A DNA stretch of 64,000 bases from Xestospongia bergquistia (taxonomy: Eukaryota > Porifera > Demospongiae > Haplosclerida > Petrosiidae): contig OZ014420.1 of the NCBI GenBank assembly GCA_963965975.1, positions 3,498,001 to 3,562,000 of the forward strand. Direction: 5' to 3'. The notes under the pieces were generated by a model. That model was not told where the DNA came from. It worked only from the letters and a program-made list of their open reading frames with translations, and did no database searches. The translations under genes were made by a program, and so were the position numbers. Numbering within the stretch: position 1 is the first letter of the stretch; every line of letters starts with the position of its first letter. Below are positions 23,050-34,603 of the stretch, one piece after another.

Positions 23050-25767
23050 TTATATATCAAGTAGTCGATTCAGTTCATTTATTACTGAGCAAAACAAAGT
23101 TATACCATAATTATTATCATCTGTTAAAGGGTGTGGAAATTGAGCAATTGATTCTGATGGAAGATTTATATGAGGAGGATCCACAACAACGGCATTGTCT
23201 GGTACTAAAATATCCGGAGTAGGACCATCCTCTTCAATGCCATATACATCTGTATCAATTGTCATTGGGTCAATGGCATGTGGAGAGACTGTAAACAACT
23301 GTAAAGGTGTTAGATAATGCTCTGTTCGAAGTGGGTGGTTGTTGTATTGCCTTTTAAATTCATTTAGTGCGCGATTTACTCGAGGAATAAAAATATAATG
23401 AAGTGCAAAAAGGTGGTGTTCATTTAGATGGTCTAATAACTCAACAGATTCCAGGAAATAGAATAGATTTTGAAACTGTCTCAAAACTACACGTTTTACG
23501 TCTCTCCAAAGGCGCTCTATCCTCTGATTGTGTGTTGAACTGCCTGTAATAATTGATTGTCGGTTTACTCCTCTAGCTTCTAACATAAAACGTGCAACAC
23601 CAACATTTTCTGTACCTAGGTCACAATGAACACGAGATGGTACTCCAAACTCAGCTACTGCATCTCTAAAGCAATCCAAGACAGTTAACGACTGGTTGTT
23701 GTTTGAACATCTAAGGTATGTAACTAATCTGGAATATCCATCGATACCTAGAATAACATAAATAATCCAAAATCTGACAATTTATTGATTATATTAGTCT
23801 GGTACACTACTTTTTCCTATTATTGATAATTATTGATAATAATTATCAAAATTGAAAAGTAAGATAAGTAGCTTAGGCAACAAAAACGCTTTGAACTAAT
23901 CAGAGCTATGAATAGACCATTGTAGTAACTTAGTTTGTAAATCGAAGACCACATGGGCTATTGTTTGAGGCTATACACTAAATGATACTTTCAGTTGATG
24001 AACCATTACTGTCTGTCATTATCTGTTTGCACTACAACTACCAACATTTGGTTTAAAAAGTAATGTTGCTCTCTATACAACCACAACTAGGTTGATTATA
24101 TTTACTATACATACCTCCATGGATGACCATCTTCCACCTGATGAGCTTGTGGTTTCCATCGATATGCTTATAACAAATGTGTAATTATATGTAAACATTA
24201 ATTTTATACAACACTTATGTCTTATAGGTGCAACATTTCCCACAGATGAACTGTCCAATATGACAGTCTATTAGATACTATGTGGCTGTCTGTTACTGGG
24301 TATTTGAATGCATGATACATATTACGATATAATATATTTGGCTTGACTTGCCATAAAAACATAGCAGATTCATCTGATATTACTCAGTTAGCACTCTAAT
24401 GTTACACACAGGCACATTTAAGAGTCTAAGTTAACAAAAGCAGAAAAAAGTTATTTCAAGCCTAAAAATATCAAATCTTTGAGTAAGACTTACATATTAG
24501 TTAAATGCTATCAAGTATTTACCATCCATGATTGTGACAAAAAGTAATTTTTAAAAAGGTGGAGCAAACATCATAGCAGATTAAGCCACTGTTATGGATG
24601 TCATTTTCACAAACCTTAAGAATTGTAGCAACAGGCATATCAACAAACTATCAAATAAAGGGTATGTTCAGAAGTTTTTTGATTTTCATAGATGAAGTAA
24701 GGCCTTGAAAAACCAAATTGTTGGCAAAAATTCATTCCCTGAACGTAATATTTACATTGGTATAGACTAATTTTAATTACCTTTAGAATAACATACATAC
24801 TGTATTAGGATGTCTGTGGAAGTTTTTGGAAACAACCCAAGTTAGACATGAAAGTATCCTGTATTATGTAACATATTCCAAAAGACATTACTTTCACATC
24901 ACAATATAAAAATTTGCTATAAGAACACTAATTGCTAACCACAGTACTGTAATAATGAAGTAAAGAATGCACAATATTTACTATAAAGCATTTGGTCCTG
25001 CAACAGAGTAGCGTCGACGGTGTATTCTAGCTGCTCGTCTTAAAGACTGACTGACAGGATCAACTCTTTGCATGCTCTCAATAACTCTACTTCTTTGGAT
25101 GAGTCCCCGTGAGAGTAAGGCCCCCCGAACAAGTGACAATCCAGAATCCATTGTAACCTGTTGTTAGTATACAAACAATTTTTATAACCAAATTCATCCA
25201 TTCCAAACACTTCTATTATATCATGTACCAGTTGATGTCAATATTACCTGTAAAATGTTAAAGATTATGTCATCCAGTTCTTCATTAGAAATCTGTGTGA
25301 AGTTATTCCCTATTCCAAGACCAAACAGTTCTCTTCGTCTTCTTAAAGTTCTTTCAGACACTCCAAGAATCATAGACATTTGCTGGAAAACAAAGGTTCT
25401 AAATCTTCTTTACGAATATGGTATGATGGCCGTCCAGGATGTCTTGTTCTTTGACAAGAAAGATGTTGGTTAGTAGGGAGGTTGCTAGGATCAGGTTGTG
25501 TCCGAAGGGTCCATTCCCCATAATGGGACACAACCTTTGAAATTCTCCTATTACATACTCAATATCTCTTATGACTTCTTGTGGAGTATGGTCATTTTCT
25601 AATACTCTCCCTAAAATCACTCGAAGGACACTTATACAGTCTTCAGCCCTAAAAAGTAAGTTCTCTGCCAAATTTAAGTCGTCGGTGTTATAGTGACGAT
25701 GGAGTTGAGATGACAATCCCAATAGGTACTCCAGAAAAGAGTCTATATCAAAGGTTGAACTCGTCAT
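23050..25767 (-). CDS. DDE integrase-core protein, spliced, probable transposase
   Basis: Minus-strand exons: 25767-25248 (N-terminal region, [11 protein letters not shown], then helix-turn-helix-like [20 protein letters not shown]), 25157 to about 24986 ([20 protein letters not shown] to YSVAGPNAL), 24166-24115 ([17 protein letters not shown]), and 23747-23050. The donor at 24114 and acceptor before 23747 join GG to [17 protein letters not shown] in frame. The rve-like triad is visible: Asp in HIDGNH, Asp in HCDLGTENV, Glu in HNQRIERLW, with 34 residues between the last two. A proline/acid-rich tail follows. Exon 1 has two apparent frameshifts (near 25400 and 25450), and the tryptophan expected before HIDG is a TAG or a misread splice. 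The gene starts at the inner edge of the terminal repeat, as a transposase would. Confidence 0.8.
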
Positions 25768-26155
25768 GTGTAAATGCGCATTAAATAGATTGCTAGGAAT
25801 TTAATAATTAATAATAATTAATCTTATTAACAAAACATATGACGACAGGTAACGTCAGTTCCGTTGGGCGGAGCGTTTGCCATTACGATTTTGTTTGAGC
25901 ATGACGATTTTGTCTGCTGCTGAGAACGATGAATGATAGTATTGTTGAGCATGATGATCTTGTCTGTGGATCCACCACGATCACACAATGACGATAGCAC
26001 TGTGTTATAGTTGAGCATATAGATGTTGTATATTGATCAGACAGTGAACAACAGTACTAGTTAACTGACATGAATGAAGCACTGTTTGAGCATGGCGATG
26101 TTGTCTAGGTAATTGTGTTTTTGTCAACATAATTTTATCCAGTTTGGAATGCCAT
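25766..26155 (-). repeat. Right terminal inverted repeat of the HECT/integrase unit
   Basis: Reverse complement of 11211-11600 at about 97% identity. Its inner edge runs into the start codon of the integrase gene (25765-25767), so any promoter for that gene would lie in this repeat. Its outer edge touches the truncated LINE that starts at 26161. Confidence 0.85.
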
Positions 26156-26160
26156 ACCAT

Positions 26161-26925
26161 ACTAATCCTCTATGCCGATGACATTCTTTTATCAGCCCCA
26201 TTCTCATTCTCATCTAGCTCTGATTTCACTGCTATTTAAATTGACATCAGCACTATCAATGATTGAATCCAATCACATCTAAAAATCAACGGTCAAAAAA
26301 CAAAATACATGCTTATTTCCAGGAAGAGTCAATCATTTCTATCCTCTCTACCTCCTCTTTTCCTGAACTCTTCTACCATTGAACGTGTTTACTCTTATAA
26401 GTACCTTGGTGTTATCAATAGCAACCTTTCTTGGTCTCCTCACAATCTTCTGTGTGCTCCATATCTCGTAAAATTCTTGGCTACAACTTCCATAACTTTT
26501 ATCGCTTCTCCTCTCCATCATCACTTTTTACATTACACTCTTTGCTAGTTCTTCCACACCTATCTTACCTTTCATCTCTTTGGGATCCTCATACTAAATC
26601 TGATATTTAAAGTCTTGAAAGCATCAAAAAATTTGTACTTAGAATGCCACTGTTTAGAACATATATTCTAACTATGACAGTAACCTTGAACTTTTCAATC
26701 TTGTTCCCCTTATCCACTCGAAGAGCTTTTTCTAAACTTGCTCTTCTCTTTAAATTTATGAATGGTTTGACTTTTCTTCCAAATGGTATTTTATCACTTC
26801 AACCTCCTCCTCCAAGACCTTCCAGATGCTACCACACTAATAACATCTCAATCTTTTTCACTCCTTCTTCTTCTTCTCTCTGGAACTCTCTACCTCATGA
26901 AGTTAAATCATTCAATTTTTAAATC
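26161..26925 (+). pseudogene. CR1-like LINE reverse transcriptase fragment (right copy)
   Basis: Mirror of the left LINE fragment. It begins at TNPLCRWHSF / LYADDILLSAP, where motif C is intact YADD (left copy YAND). It continues with SFPELFYH/YLGVINSNLSWSPHN (one codon lost), LSTRRAFSKLALLFKFMNGL and SLWNSLPHEVKSFNF, the canonical end of a CR1 ORF2. About 150 bases of 3' tail follow. The segment at about 26641-26672 is inverted relative to the left copy, destroying the ICSKQW signature. Confidence 0.85.
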
Positions 26926-29900
26926 AAAACTAAAAGATTATTTTCACCATTGACAACAGTATATTTAAGTTTATATCTATTTATTATTTAAGACACTTTA
27001 TCGGATTATTGTTCCATATTTGTGCACTTATTCTATTAGCATATGCTATTGAGCGTTTTATTTGTGAAATAAAAAATATAAGAAAAATAGTGTTTTTAAT
27101 GCTGAATTTGTAGATACCTTTGATAAACGCATACGTTGTCAAAGTAACAATGTATAAATGCTTGACTACAACAAAAAATTAATTTTGAGAAAAGTGGAAT
27201 TTAATATTTCCACACACCCGTAGCATGTGTAATATATTTCGAAAATCACGTGATCCAGAATCAAGCACATTTTACTGTATTTTGGTAGTTAGTAGCTTTT
27301 CTAAGAGAAAAGGATCCTCTACTATCCTGCAGTTTTCATTACTTTTAAGGTTTGGTTTTATCTGAAGGTAGTGAAGAAAGTAGTTTAGTGATCTATAATT
27401 ATTAGAAGAAAGAGCATAAAGTCTCAATATTGGTGTTACTTCTACCGTGTAATTGGAAAATTGTGAAAGTATGTTAAATTGTATTAAAGTCAAAGATTTC
27501 TTTTACTACTACTACTTGTTATTACAGTTACATGAATTGTGTCCTGTCTCACGAAATATCCCATCATTTTTTTATGGTTGTCGGCTTCAGTAATTAGAGA
27601 CAGAGGCATGTTTTTATTGCTAGTGTTATCAATTGGCTGTGGTACAGATGGATGTGGGCACGCAGCGATCTTACTTAATTTGTTAGGACAGTGCTACCTA
27701 ACATTATCATAAAAATACCACTCTCTCTTGGAATCTAGGCCTTCAGGGATAATTACAAGTGATAGACTGTCTTCAGACGGAGTCCATGGAGTGATAAGTA
27801 CATTAAATATATGTACTATAGAATACAATGAAGTTTTTAGTGCTAACTTTCCTATAGTAGATATAGATAGGAAGTTTCAAAAAAATTCCTGGTTTGTCTC
27901 TACTGATTTTTAAATTTTTTAATTGTTTAAAGTGAGAGGTGAGAAAGTTTGACCAGTCATAAATTATTACAACCATCTTTCCATCCTGGGTAACAATCAA
28001 CTGGAGTTTGAAAACATCCTAAGTGTAAAACAAGATTTTTAAATTTAGAGCAGCTGTTAGTTAACACAAAGTTTTTCATCACTGAATTGTGTATTTTTAT
28101 AGTTACCTTCTGTTTTGAAGGAAGACCAACAATCTTCAAATTCATCTAAATCATCAGAATTATCATTGTCTTCTAATATGCAAATTATAATCATTGTTAT
28201 GTAATGAAATTCATGATATCACACTTTAAGTTTGATGGTCAAAGTACTCACATATCTGGTTATCGAGCGCTTTTTTATCACTCAATGAGAGAAAATCCAC
28301 TCCAACAATATTTAAAACCTTCGCAACGCACCTTGAGGAACGCATGAAATCTTTTCCACAAATTTATTCCCGCGATCTGTTATCATATATATATACTCCA
28401 TGTATTTATCCTGAGAATGCGAACGCTTCTACATGCTAAGCCAGAAAGAACTTCAGCTTTATACACCCTTCAAAATGACTATTAGATACTGTTCTCTTCG
28501 GTTTTTGTTTTAACTCATTTTCATGAAAATATTGAAATCATCACTTTTTCTTGACAGAAGTTGTCCCTTTTCGCAAAGAAGGTCACAAATATATATATCA
28601 TAGCATAATATGATAAAATACCATGGTATTTTTAGTGTATACCATATTATTGTGGGAATACTTTATTAGGTGTATGGTCTTCTAAGTTTTGTACTTTCAA
28701 TTTTTTAAGGACTTTAATTATTCCAAAGTATAGCAACAATTCCATAGCAAAGCCAAGCAAATAAAAAGTAATTGCAAAAGGAGGATTGTTATCTAGTAAA
28801 TTTAATTTTGAAAAAACTTTTAAATCATTCTCTTATTACTGTGTTTAAATAACTATGTGGAAATAGCGGACTATTGCAAGTAAATCAAATGAAGTATATA
28901 CATATATGTACATATGTAATTATGCATTGTATTTGCAGTAGTCCTAACAATGCATGTCTTTAGACATGCAAGAACACTCCAGTTACCTCACTTTCGTTTC
29001 AACTGATCTCTACAACAAGCTAGAAATTTCTAGCCTGGAAACCAATATGGTAGTATCCATCTCATTTTGACGTTATATAAAAATAAGAAAAGAGAATTGT
29101 TCTATTAAATTTCAGGCACGACGCAACTTTCCTTTCTAGACACAATACAGAAAAAAACAAACAGGGGTTCAGAGTCAATAAAGGGAAAAAAATATATGTG
29201 TCAAAAATAAAGCCACAGAATACGATGGTGGCTGTTGCCACAGCCAACTCAGGTGAATATGTCTAGGTTATGCAAGATTTATATAGGATTTAGCAACAAC
29301 TTATACAAATCATCACGCCTGCGGCACTCTTGTTACCAACGTGTTATGTAACTGGCAATTCTGATACAGTGTTTGTGTCTCATATCCAAAGCCTAAATAC
29401 TGCAGTAATAACCTCTAAAGAACATGTTTACCTTTTAAGCAAAAGTCTTCTGTTATCTTTCTAGCAGTTGGCATGTGCTTCATTGTTGTGATATAACGAA
29501 TATTTCAAATATGCAAACGCAGCCTAGCTTGACTTCAACAAGTCAAGCTACTACAACTGTAATTATAAACATTGCCATGAGATTAGCTAAGTGTATGCAG
29601 AGAATTTCTTTATCTTAGTTACTTTTTGGGTTTATCAGTTACTTGGATATAACACTTTCATTTCTTCATTCCCATCATAAAGTTGTTGTTTCAAAGGAAA
29701 TACTAATACTTGTAAGTATATGTTTACTAGAAAAAATAACATTTGAAAAGCATTTTGATTAATAACAGCTATAAAAAGTGATTATATGCTATCCACAGTA
29801 GGACTTGCACCAATTTATTTAGCTTACAAACGCACATTTTATATAGCTCTCTATTGGTATGACAAAGTAGGAAGCTAGAATGAAATATTAAATTGATACT

Positions 29901-30963
29901 TTTTTTATAGTGACCCCAAAGCCCACAGCTAAGGGAAGGTGACTTATACAGTGACTTTTCTATGTTTGTAAAACAGCTTTTACTTCAACTGCATATTTGC
30001 ATATGAATATGGAAGGTTATTATGTTGTATTAACCATTTTTTGCTATACAATATTTGGATTTTCAAGTTTGTCTCCTGTTCCTTTCTGTAGTGGATTACC
30101 TTTTTAACAAAAGATAGGACCTTTGACTGATTTTCTTGGACTTGTAGAATTTGTGGCATATGATTATGTAACTTCATGTAACATGGTAGGTTTTTGTTAA
30201 TAAAGCGTTCTCTGATTGATGACAATGATTCTGTTGAAACTCTCCAACGTCCTGTGGAACCTTTCTCTTTAAATAGTTCAGTATGCTTGACATTTTCTGG
30301 TCAAATACACCACGTGCTTTGTTGTAATGAAAATTCATGTTGTCATTTACGTGTGTGCATTTTAAAATGTGCGATTGCCCTAAAAATGCACATTTAGAAC
30401 AATTAAATCTTAGAAAAATTAAATCATCGCACAAATAAGCCGATATACAGTAGACAGTAGATAATAACATCTAGGCTATCACTTTAAGAAAAGTTAGGAG
30501 GATTAATGTCAACAAAAGACAGCAAATTGGTAAGAAAATAAACTTATAGTGGGGCTATGGTTTTTCCTGGGGTATACATATAGTGGGGCTGCGTTTTTTT
30601 CCTGAACCGAAATTGTCGAATGCCATGCAGAACTTTCAGCATGCTCTGATAGTTCTGAGTGAATACTGTAGATGTGATAGTAATAGCACATGGTAAAATG
30701 TTGTGTTGCAAAGATGGTCTGTTGTTATTGGTAATTCTATACTGCATTGATAACAGTCTAGAACCATTATAAACATTGTACATTCCAAACATACTTCCTG
30801 CTTTCTACATCCAAGATTCCTTGCTGGTGACAAATGTGTTTTGCTTTACATGACCCATGACCCATCAGTACAACCTGTTGTATAGCATATTTTCTTTGGA
30901 GCTTGCTATCCTTATGCCTTATAAACTGAATATACTTCCCTATACTTTTCTCAGCACAATAAG
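26161..30963 (-). repeat. Right arm of the giant inverted repeat
   Basis: Reverse-complement partner of 1-5854. Its outer end at 30950-30963 (reverse complement of the first 14 bases of the window, one mismatch) is followed by unrelated sequence. Relative to the left arm it lacks about 985 bases (left 20-1005) and 328 bases (left 2058-2385). It keeps about 248 bases of LINE 3' end (around 26890-27135) that the left arm has lost. Its inner end abuts the terminal repeat of the HECT/integrase element at 26155. A short internal segment near 26641-26672 is inverted relative to the left copy. Confidence 0.93.
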
Positions 30964-31320
30964 TAATGTACATCAAAAAAAGTAGTAGCGACACATCAAA
31001 TAATTTTAAAAGAGACTATTAGGTGGATGTGTAGAGTGAGGACAGATTTCATGAAATTGCATGGACATCTACACTTTTTTGGGAAAGCCAGAAGTGCTGA
31101 ACTTGAACTTGTTAAGTTGATTTCTCTCATTGTTGTTTCTTTAACATTTTTTTGAGGTGGCTATTACTTTTGTAATGCTGATTTGTCCTGCCATTATTAT
31201 GTCACAAAGCAAAGAAACTAAATTTGGATTTGTCTTTGCATAGGCTTTGTTTACATGACAACATTATTGGTCAAAATATGTTTCATTTTGTATCCTTTTA
31301 CTGCTTGCGTTCACACAGAA
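30964..31320. other. Spacer outside the right arm
   Basis: AT-rich; no feature recognised. It leads into the Harbinger fragment. Confidence 0.4.
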
Positions 31321-31560
31321 AGGCCAAAAACGCTAACAAAAATGGCAACGATGCGCAAAACAAATCGTTTTCAGGTATGGTGGGACAACTTTGTAAATGA
31401 TATCGTGGTTAGCCAAGAATGGAAGGAGAACTTCCGATTTGGTAAAGAAAACTTTTTAAAACTTTGCAATGAATAACATCCATACATATAGAAGAAGTAA
31501 ACCAATGTTGCTAGGACTGTAAAAGCTTCATTCATGAAGGTATACAAGGTTTTGAGGCAC
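31321..31560 (+). pseudogene. PIF/Harbinger transposase N-terminal fragment
   Basis: Reads RFQVWWDNFVNDIVVSQEWK, NFRFGKENFLKLCNE, a stop, then HPYI and NVARTVKASFMKVYKVLRHY. This is the N-terminal region preceding the DDE domain in Harbinger transposases. The rest of the gene is missing and frames are broken after about 31475. Confidence 0.7.
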
Positions 31561-32560
31561 TACAAGCCATAATCGCGTTTTTTGTGGGAGGATTGATATT
31601 TCACTAAATTTGTATCTTCTCAATAATTGAATTTGTGTGACTAGGTCCCTTTCCGTATGTAGGATCACATATTTTGACCCATAACAGTATTTAAAATTGT
31701 CTCCATTTAATTTTGTTCAATAATAAAAATGTCTGTGTGTGTGGGTGTGTGCACACCGTGCACGCATACAGCATAATATAAACTGAAGTTGATCATTGTA
31801 CATGTCGTGTATCATTATCACTTATTTAAAATTAATATCCACAAATTTTAAGTACATGAATGTATAAACACTTGTACATAGAATTCAAAGACAGTTGTCC
31901 TTCCATATACAAACAGCACATAGTTAAGAAGACTTGTGTTTGCTGTTATAGAGCTTAGTGGCTTTCTTAGCTTTTTCAACTAGGCTTTTTTTGGTTGGCT
32001 CCCACAGCAACAGATCATCTAACAACTATAATTGAAGGAAGTGTACCGTCAAGTTTCATTGAACTACTATAGGTTTCCAGTTCATGTGAATCAGGTGTGG
32101 CCACAGACTTGGCCAAAATTTCCGTGAGAAATGAAACCATCGCCGTGTGACTGTGTGAGTTAGCCCAAAACCGTGTGTCACACAGTCAAACCGTGTGAGT
32201 TGAGAGATCTGCAATGTACCTTAGACAGGTCTCTTGAATTATGTGTTTGTTGTTGTATCATAGATAACGTAACGTAGCAGTGACATATAGTGGCTCAAAA
32301 GAGCTATCAGTGGGATGCAGACTATTATATAACTTACTGTATAATATAATAGTACCATATTACCAATTTTCTTTGAACATTTCAAGTATACAGCATGTAT
32401 CCATTCCAGCAACAATTTTTTTTAAATTTCAAGAAAAGCATTGCCTGATTTGTAAGTATTGTAGAGGCTTCAATGACTCATTGCTTGGACAATGTGAGTC
32501 TTTTGTGAACAGTGATAAATTATCGTTCATCTTTTCCTATAGTTTGTAAGATTTAGATGA
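31561..32560. other. Non-coding spacer with a short internal repeat
   Basis: No gene recognised. At 32132-32200 the phrase 'ccgtgtgactgtgtgagtt' recurs in altered form ('ccgtgtgtcacacagtc', 'ccgtgtgagttg'), a small imperfect repeat. A GT-rich microsatellite lies at 31730-31750. Confidence 0.4.
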
Positions 32561-32569
32561 ATTGGCAGT

Positions 32570-32679
32570 CTAATTAATAGCAAGAGAATTTCTTTGGTTT
32601 CCTCAGGAGAGCCCTGATCTCAGCCTAATTAATAGCAAGAGAATTTCTTTGGTTTCCTCAGGAGAGCCCTGATCTCAGT
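32570..32679. repeat. 55-bp tandem duplication
   Basis: Two adjacent copies of a 55-base unit starting 'ctaattaatagcaagagaat' at 32570 and 32625, identical or nearly so. Confidence 0.9.
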
Positions 32680-32689
32680 TTAGTGATAT

Positions 32690-33235
32690 GACATGAGGAG
32701 CAAACGTTTTCCATATTCCTCTCTTGTCATGTGAATGGGAAGTAGTTGTACATCCATACTTTTGCAGCCAGGGATTCTCTCTGGTAGTAATATGCCATAA
32801 GTCTCGGCAACTCCTCTGTTATATATTCATTATGTGGAAGCCAATTAGTATTACCATGAATTCCTACGCTTAATCCATAATTAAAGTAGCTCATTCTGAT
32901 AGCATCTAAAAAGAAAGCATGATATCATCTTCTATAGCTAATAAATGTGTATGAATTGTACAATACATGTCTGTTTTACCTTGTATATCATTCAAAACGT
33001 TAGTGGTCTTCTTCATTTTCTCCAATGAACTCTTGACCACTAAAATAACAGCAGGAGGTCTTAGTGTATAGCAGGTTAATGTATCACAGCAAGACATGAC
33101 TTCATTTGTGCTAAAACCACATACTATAACAGTTGTATTAGAAAAAATTATATGATTGGCAAAAACATTTTCAGTAAACACTTTGACCATACTAAAATCT
33201 TGATTTCCATTAGTCAGCCAAACACTGTAGATAGT
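32690..33235 (-). pseudogene. Transposon-associated gene remnant, family not named
   Basis: Minus-strand exon 33235 to about 32978 reads VWLTNGNQDFSMVKVFTENV, FANHIIFSNTTVIVCGFS, then KKTTNVLNDIQ with donor GTAAAA. The next exon, after TTTTTAG near 32908, reads DAIRMSYFNYGLSVGIHGNT and NWLPHN, then after a frameshift GILLPERIPGCKSMDVQLLP. I recognise the HGNT...PHN...ILLPxRIPGxK pattern from repeated, element-like genes in cnidarian and sponge genomes, but cannot name its domain or activity. The 3' end is missing. Confidence 0.5.
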
Positions 33236-33276
33236 GTATAACTACTAGGTTATTGAAGTCTTGTCTGTTCAATAAT

Positions 33277-33356
33277 TATTAGACAGGTTTTTGGTGCCCA
33301 CAATCTAATTCCATAATTATTAGACAGGTTTTTGTGCCCACAATCAAACTGGAAGT
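33277..33356. repeat. About 40-bp tandem duplication
   Basis: 'ttattagacaggttttt' followed by 'gtgcccacaatc' occurs twice in succession, the first copy with one extra g. It lies 150 bases upstream of the 5' LTR. Confidence 0.85.
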
Positions 33357-33506
33357 TATCGTTTTCTTCATCAAGAAACTGATCTGACGCTGTCTCTGTC
33401 TCAACTGACAACACCTTCATAACATACGTGTCTTGGGTGTAGAATCAATGTTGTATCAAGTACTTTCTTTGCGCACAAATTTATAACTTAAAAGTTGCAT
33501 TGTCAT

Positions 33507-33661
33507 TGTAGTGGAATTGTCTCGTGGAACAATGTACATTGTGTTAGAACAAACACATGCTTGTTATTGTATTATCAGTGTATAGTGTATTTCTTATATA
33601 AGTAACTTGGGTTATATGTGTACTTCACTTGTTCACTTAAGTTGTTGTTATAAACATTACA
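33507..33661 (+). repeat. 5' LTR
   Basis: Matches 37543-37718 with few substitutions and one 21-base length difference caused by a 'gttaagttgttgag' repeat. TG...CA termini. Confidence 0.9.
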
Positions 33662-33699
33662 TGGTGGCAGTGGTGGGATCTGAGAGAAAATGGATTGAT

Positions 33700-34440
33700 T
33701 GAGACTCCAACCTCCAGGTCCTTTTAACTTCAAGAACCCAGATGAATGGCCTTGTTAGAAATGTCAATTTGAATAGTTTCAACAAGCAACTGGTCAGGCT
33801 GGAGAAAGACAAGTCAGTACCCTCCTTTCTGCCTAGGTGAAGAAGCAGAGGACATTTTCCTTTCTACGAGTATCACTGCCAATGCTAGAAGGGAGTACAA
33901 CGAGGTACTTGCCAAATTCAACAAGTTCTACAATGTCAGAAGAAATGTCATATTTGAAAAAACTAGGTTTAACCAAAGGAATCAACAACAGAGTGAAAGT
34001 GCTGACAAATACATTACAGTTCTCTACAATCTAGCCGAAAATTGTGAATACGGAGCTCTATTGGACGAAATGATCCGCAACCGCCTAGTTGTGGGGATTC
34101 GAGACAGTAGACTCTCAGAACGACTCCAAAATGAAATCTGAACTAACATTAGAGAAAGCTAAAAGATAGTGAGGCAGAAGGAAGCTGTACACGGACAATA
34201 GATGCTCCTCAAAACTGAATCAATCAAGACAGGGTCTGATATTGAAGCTGTTCAGAATCTGTGGCGAAAACGAAAACCAATCCGTATGCATGCTAGGAAG
34301 GACACTTCAAGAAAGCAGTGTGGACGTTGTGGAGGAGATCTACACAGCAGAGATAAACGTCCTGCCAAAGATGCCACATGCCACAAATGTCACAAAAAGG
34401 GACACTATAGCGCTCAATGTCGCACAAAGCCTATATCTGA
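33700..34440 (+). pseudogene. Gag-like region with zinc knuckle
   Basis: Frames give EAEDIFLSTSITANARREYN, NRLVVGIRDSRLSERLQ and a retroviral-type zinc knuckle CHKCHKKGHYSAQC at about 34379-34420, preceded by an additional CGRC pair. Stops occur at about 34139 and 34199. The role in live relatives is packaging of the element RNA. Confidence 0.75.
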
Positions 34441-34603
34441 AGTTAGTAGTGGAATGATCTTACAGGAAGCATTCCTAGACACTATCAGTAATAGTCAGAT
34501 GTCTTTGTACAAAGCCTATATCTGAAGTTAGTAGTGGAATGATGTTAGAGGAAGCATTCCTAAACACTATCAGTAATAGTCAGATGTCTTCGTGGTTTGC
34601 CAA
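34434..34603. repeat. 85-bp tandem duplication in the gag/protease junction
   Basis: The stretch beginning 'caaagcctatatctgaagtt' occurs at about 34426 and 34511 with four or five differences between copies. It disrupts the reading frame. Confidence 0.85.

Larger units (their letters stand above)
11211..26155. mobile_element. Candidate large transposon carrying HECT ligase and DDE integrase genes
   Basis: Bounded by inverted repeats 11211-11600 and 25766-26155, about 97% identical by eye. Two spliced genes converge inside: a CUE+HECT gene (17668-22855, +) and an integrase-core gene (23050-25767, -), with stop codons only 194 bases apart. The integrase ATG is at the inner edge of the right terminal repeat. 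A 5-kb block at 12146-17150 with its own inverted ends looks like a later insertion; without it the unit would be about 10 kb, with the HECT ATG about 1 kb from the left repeat. No clear target duplication is visible: left flank 'attgctt', right flank 'accatac'. The alternative is chance placement of a second, solo copy of the repeat. Confidence 0.6.
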
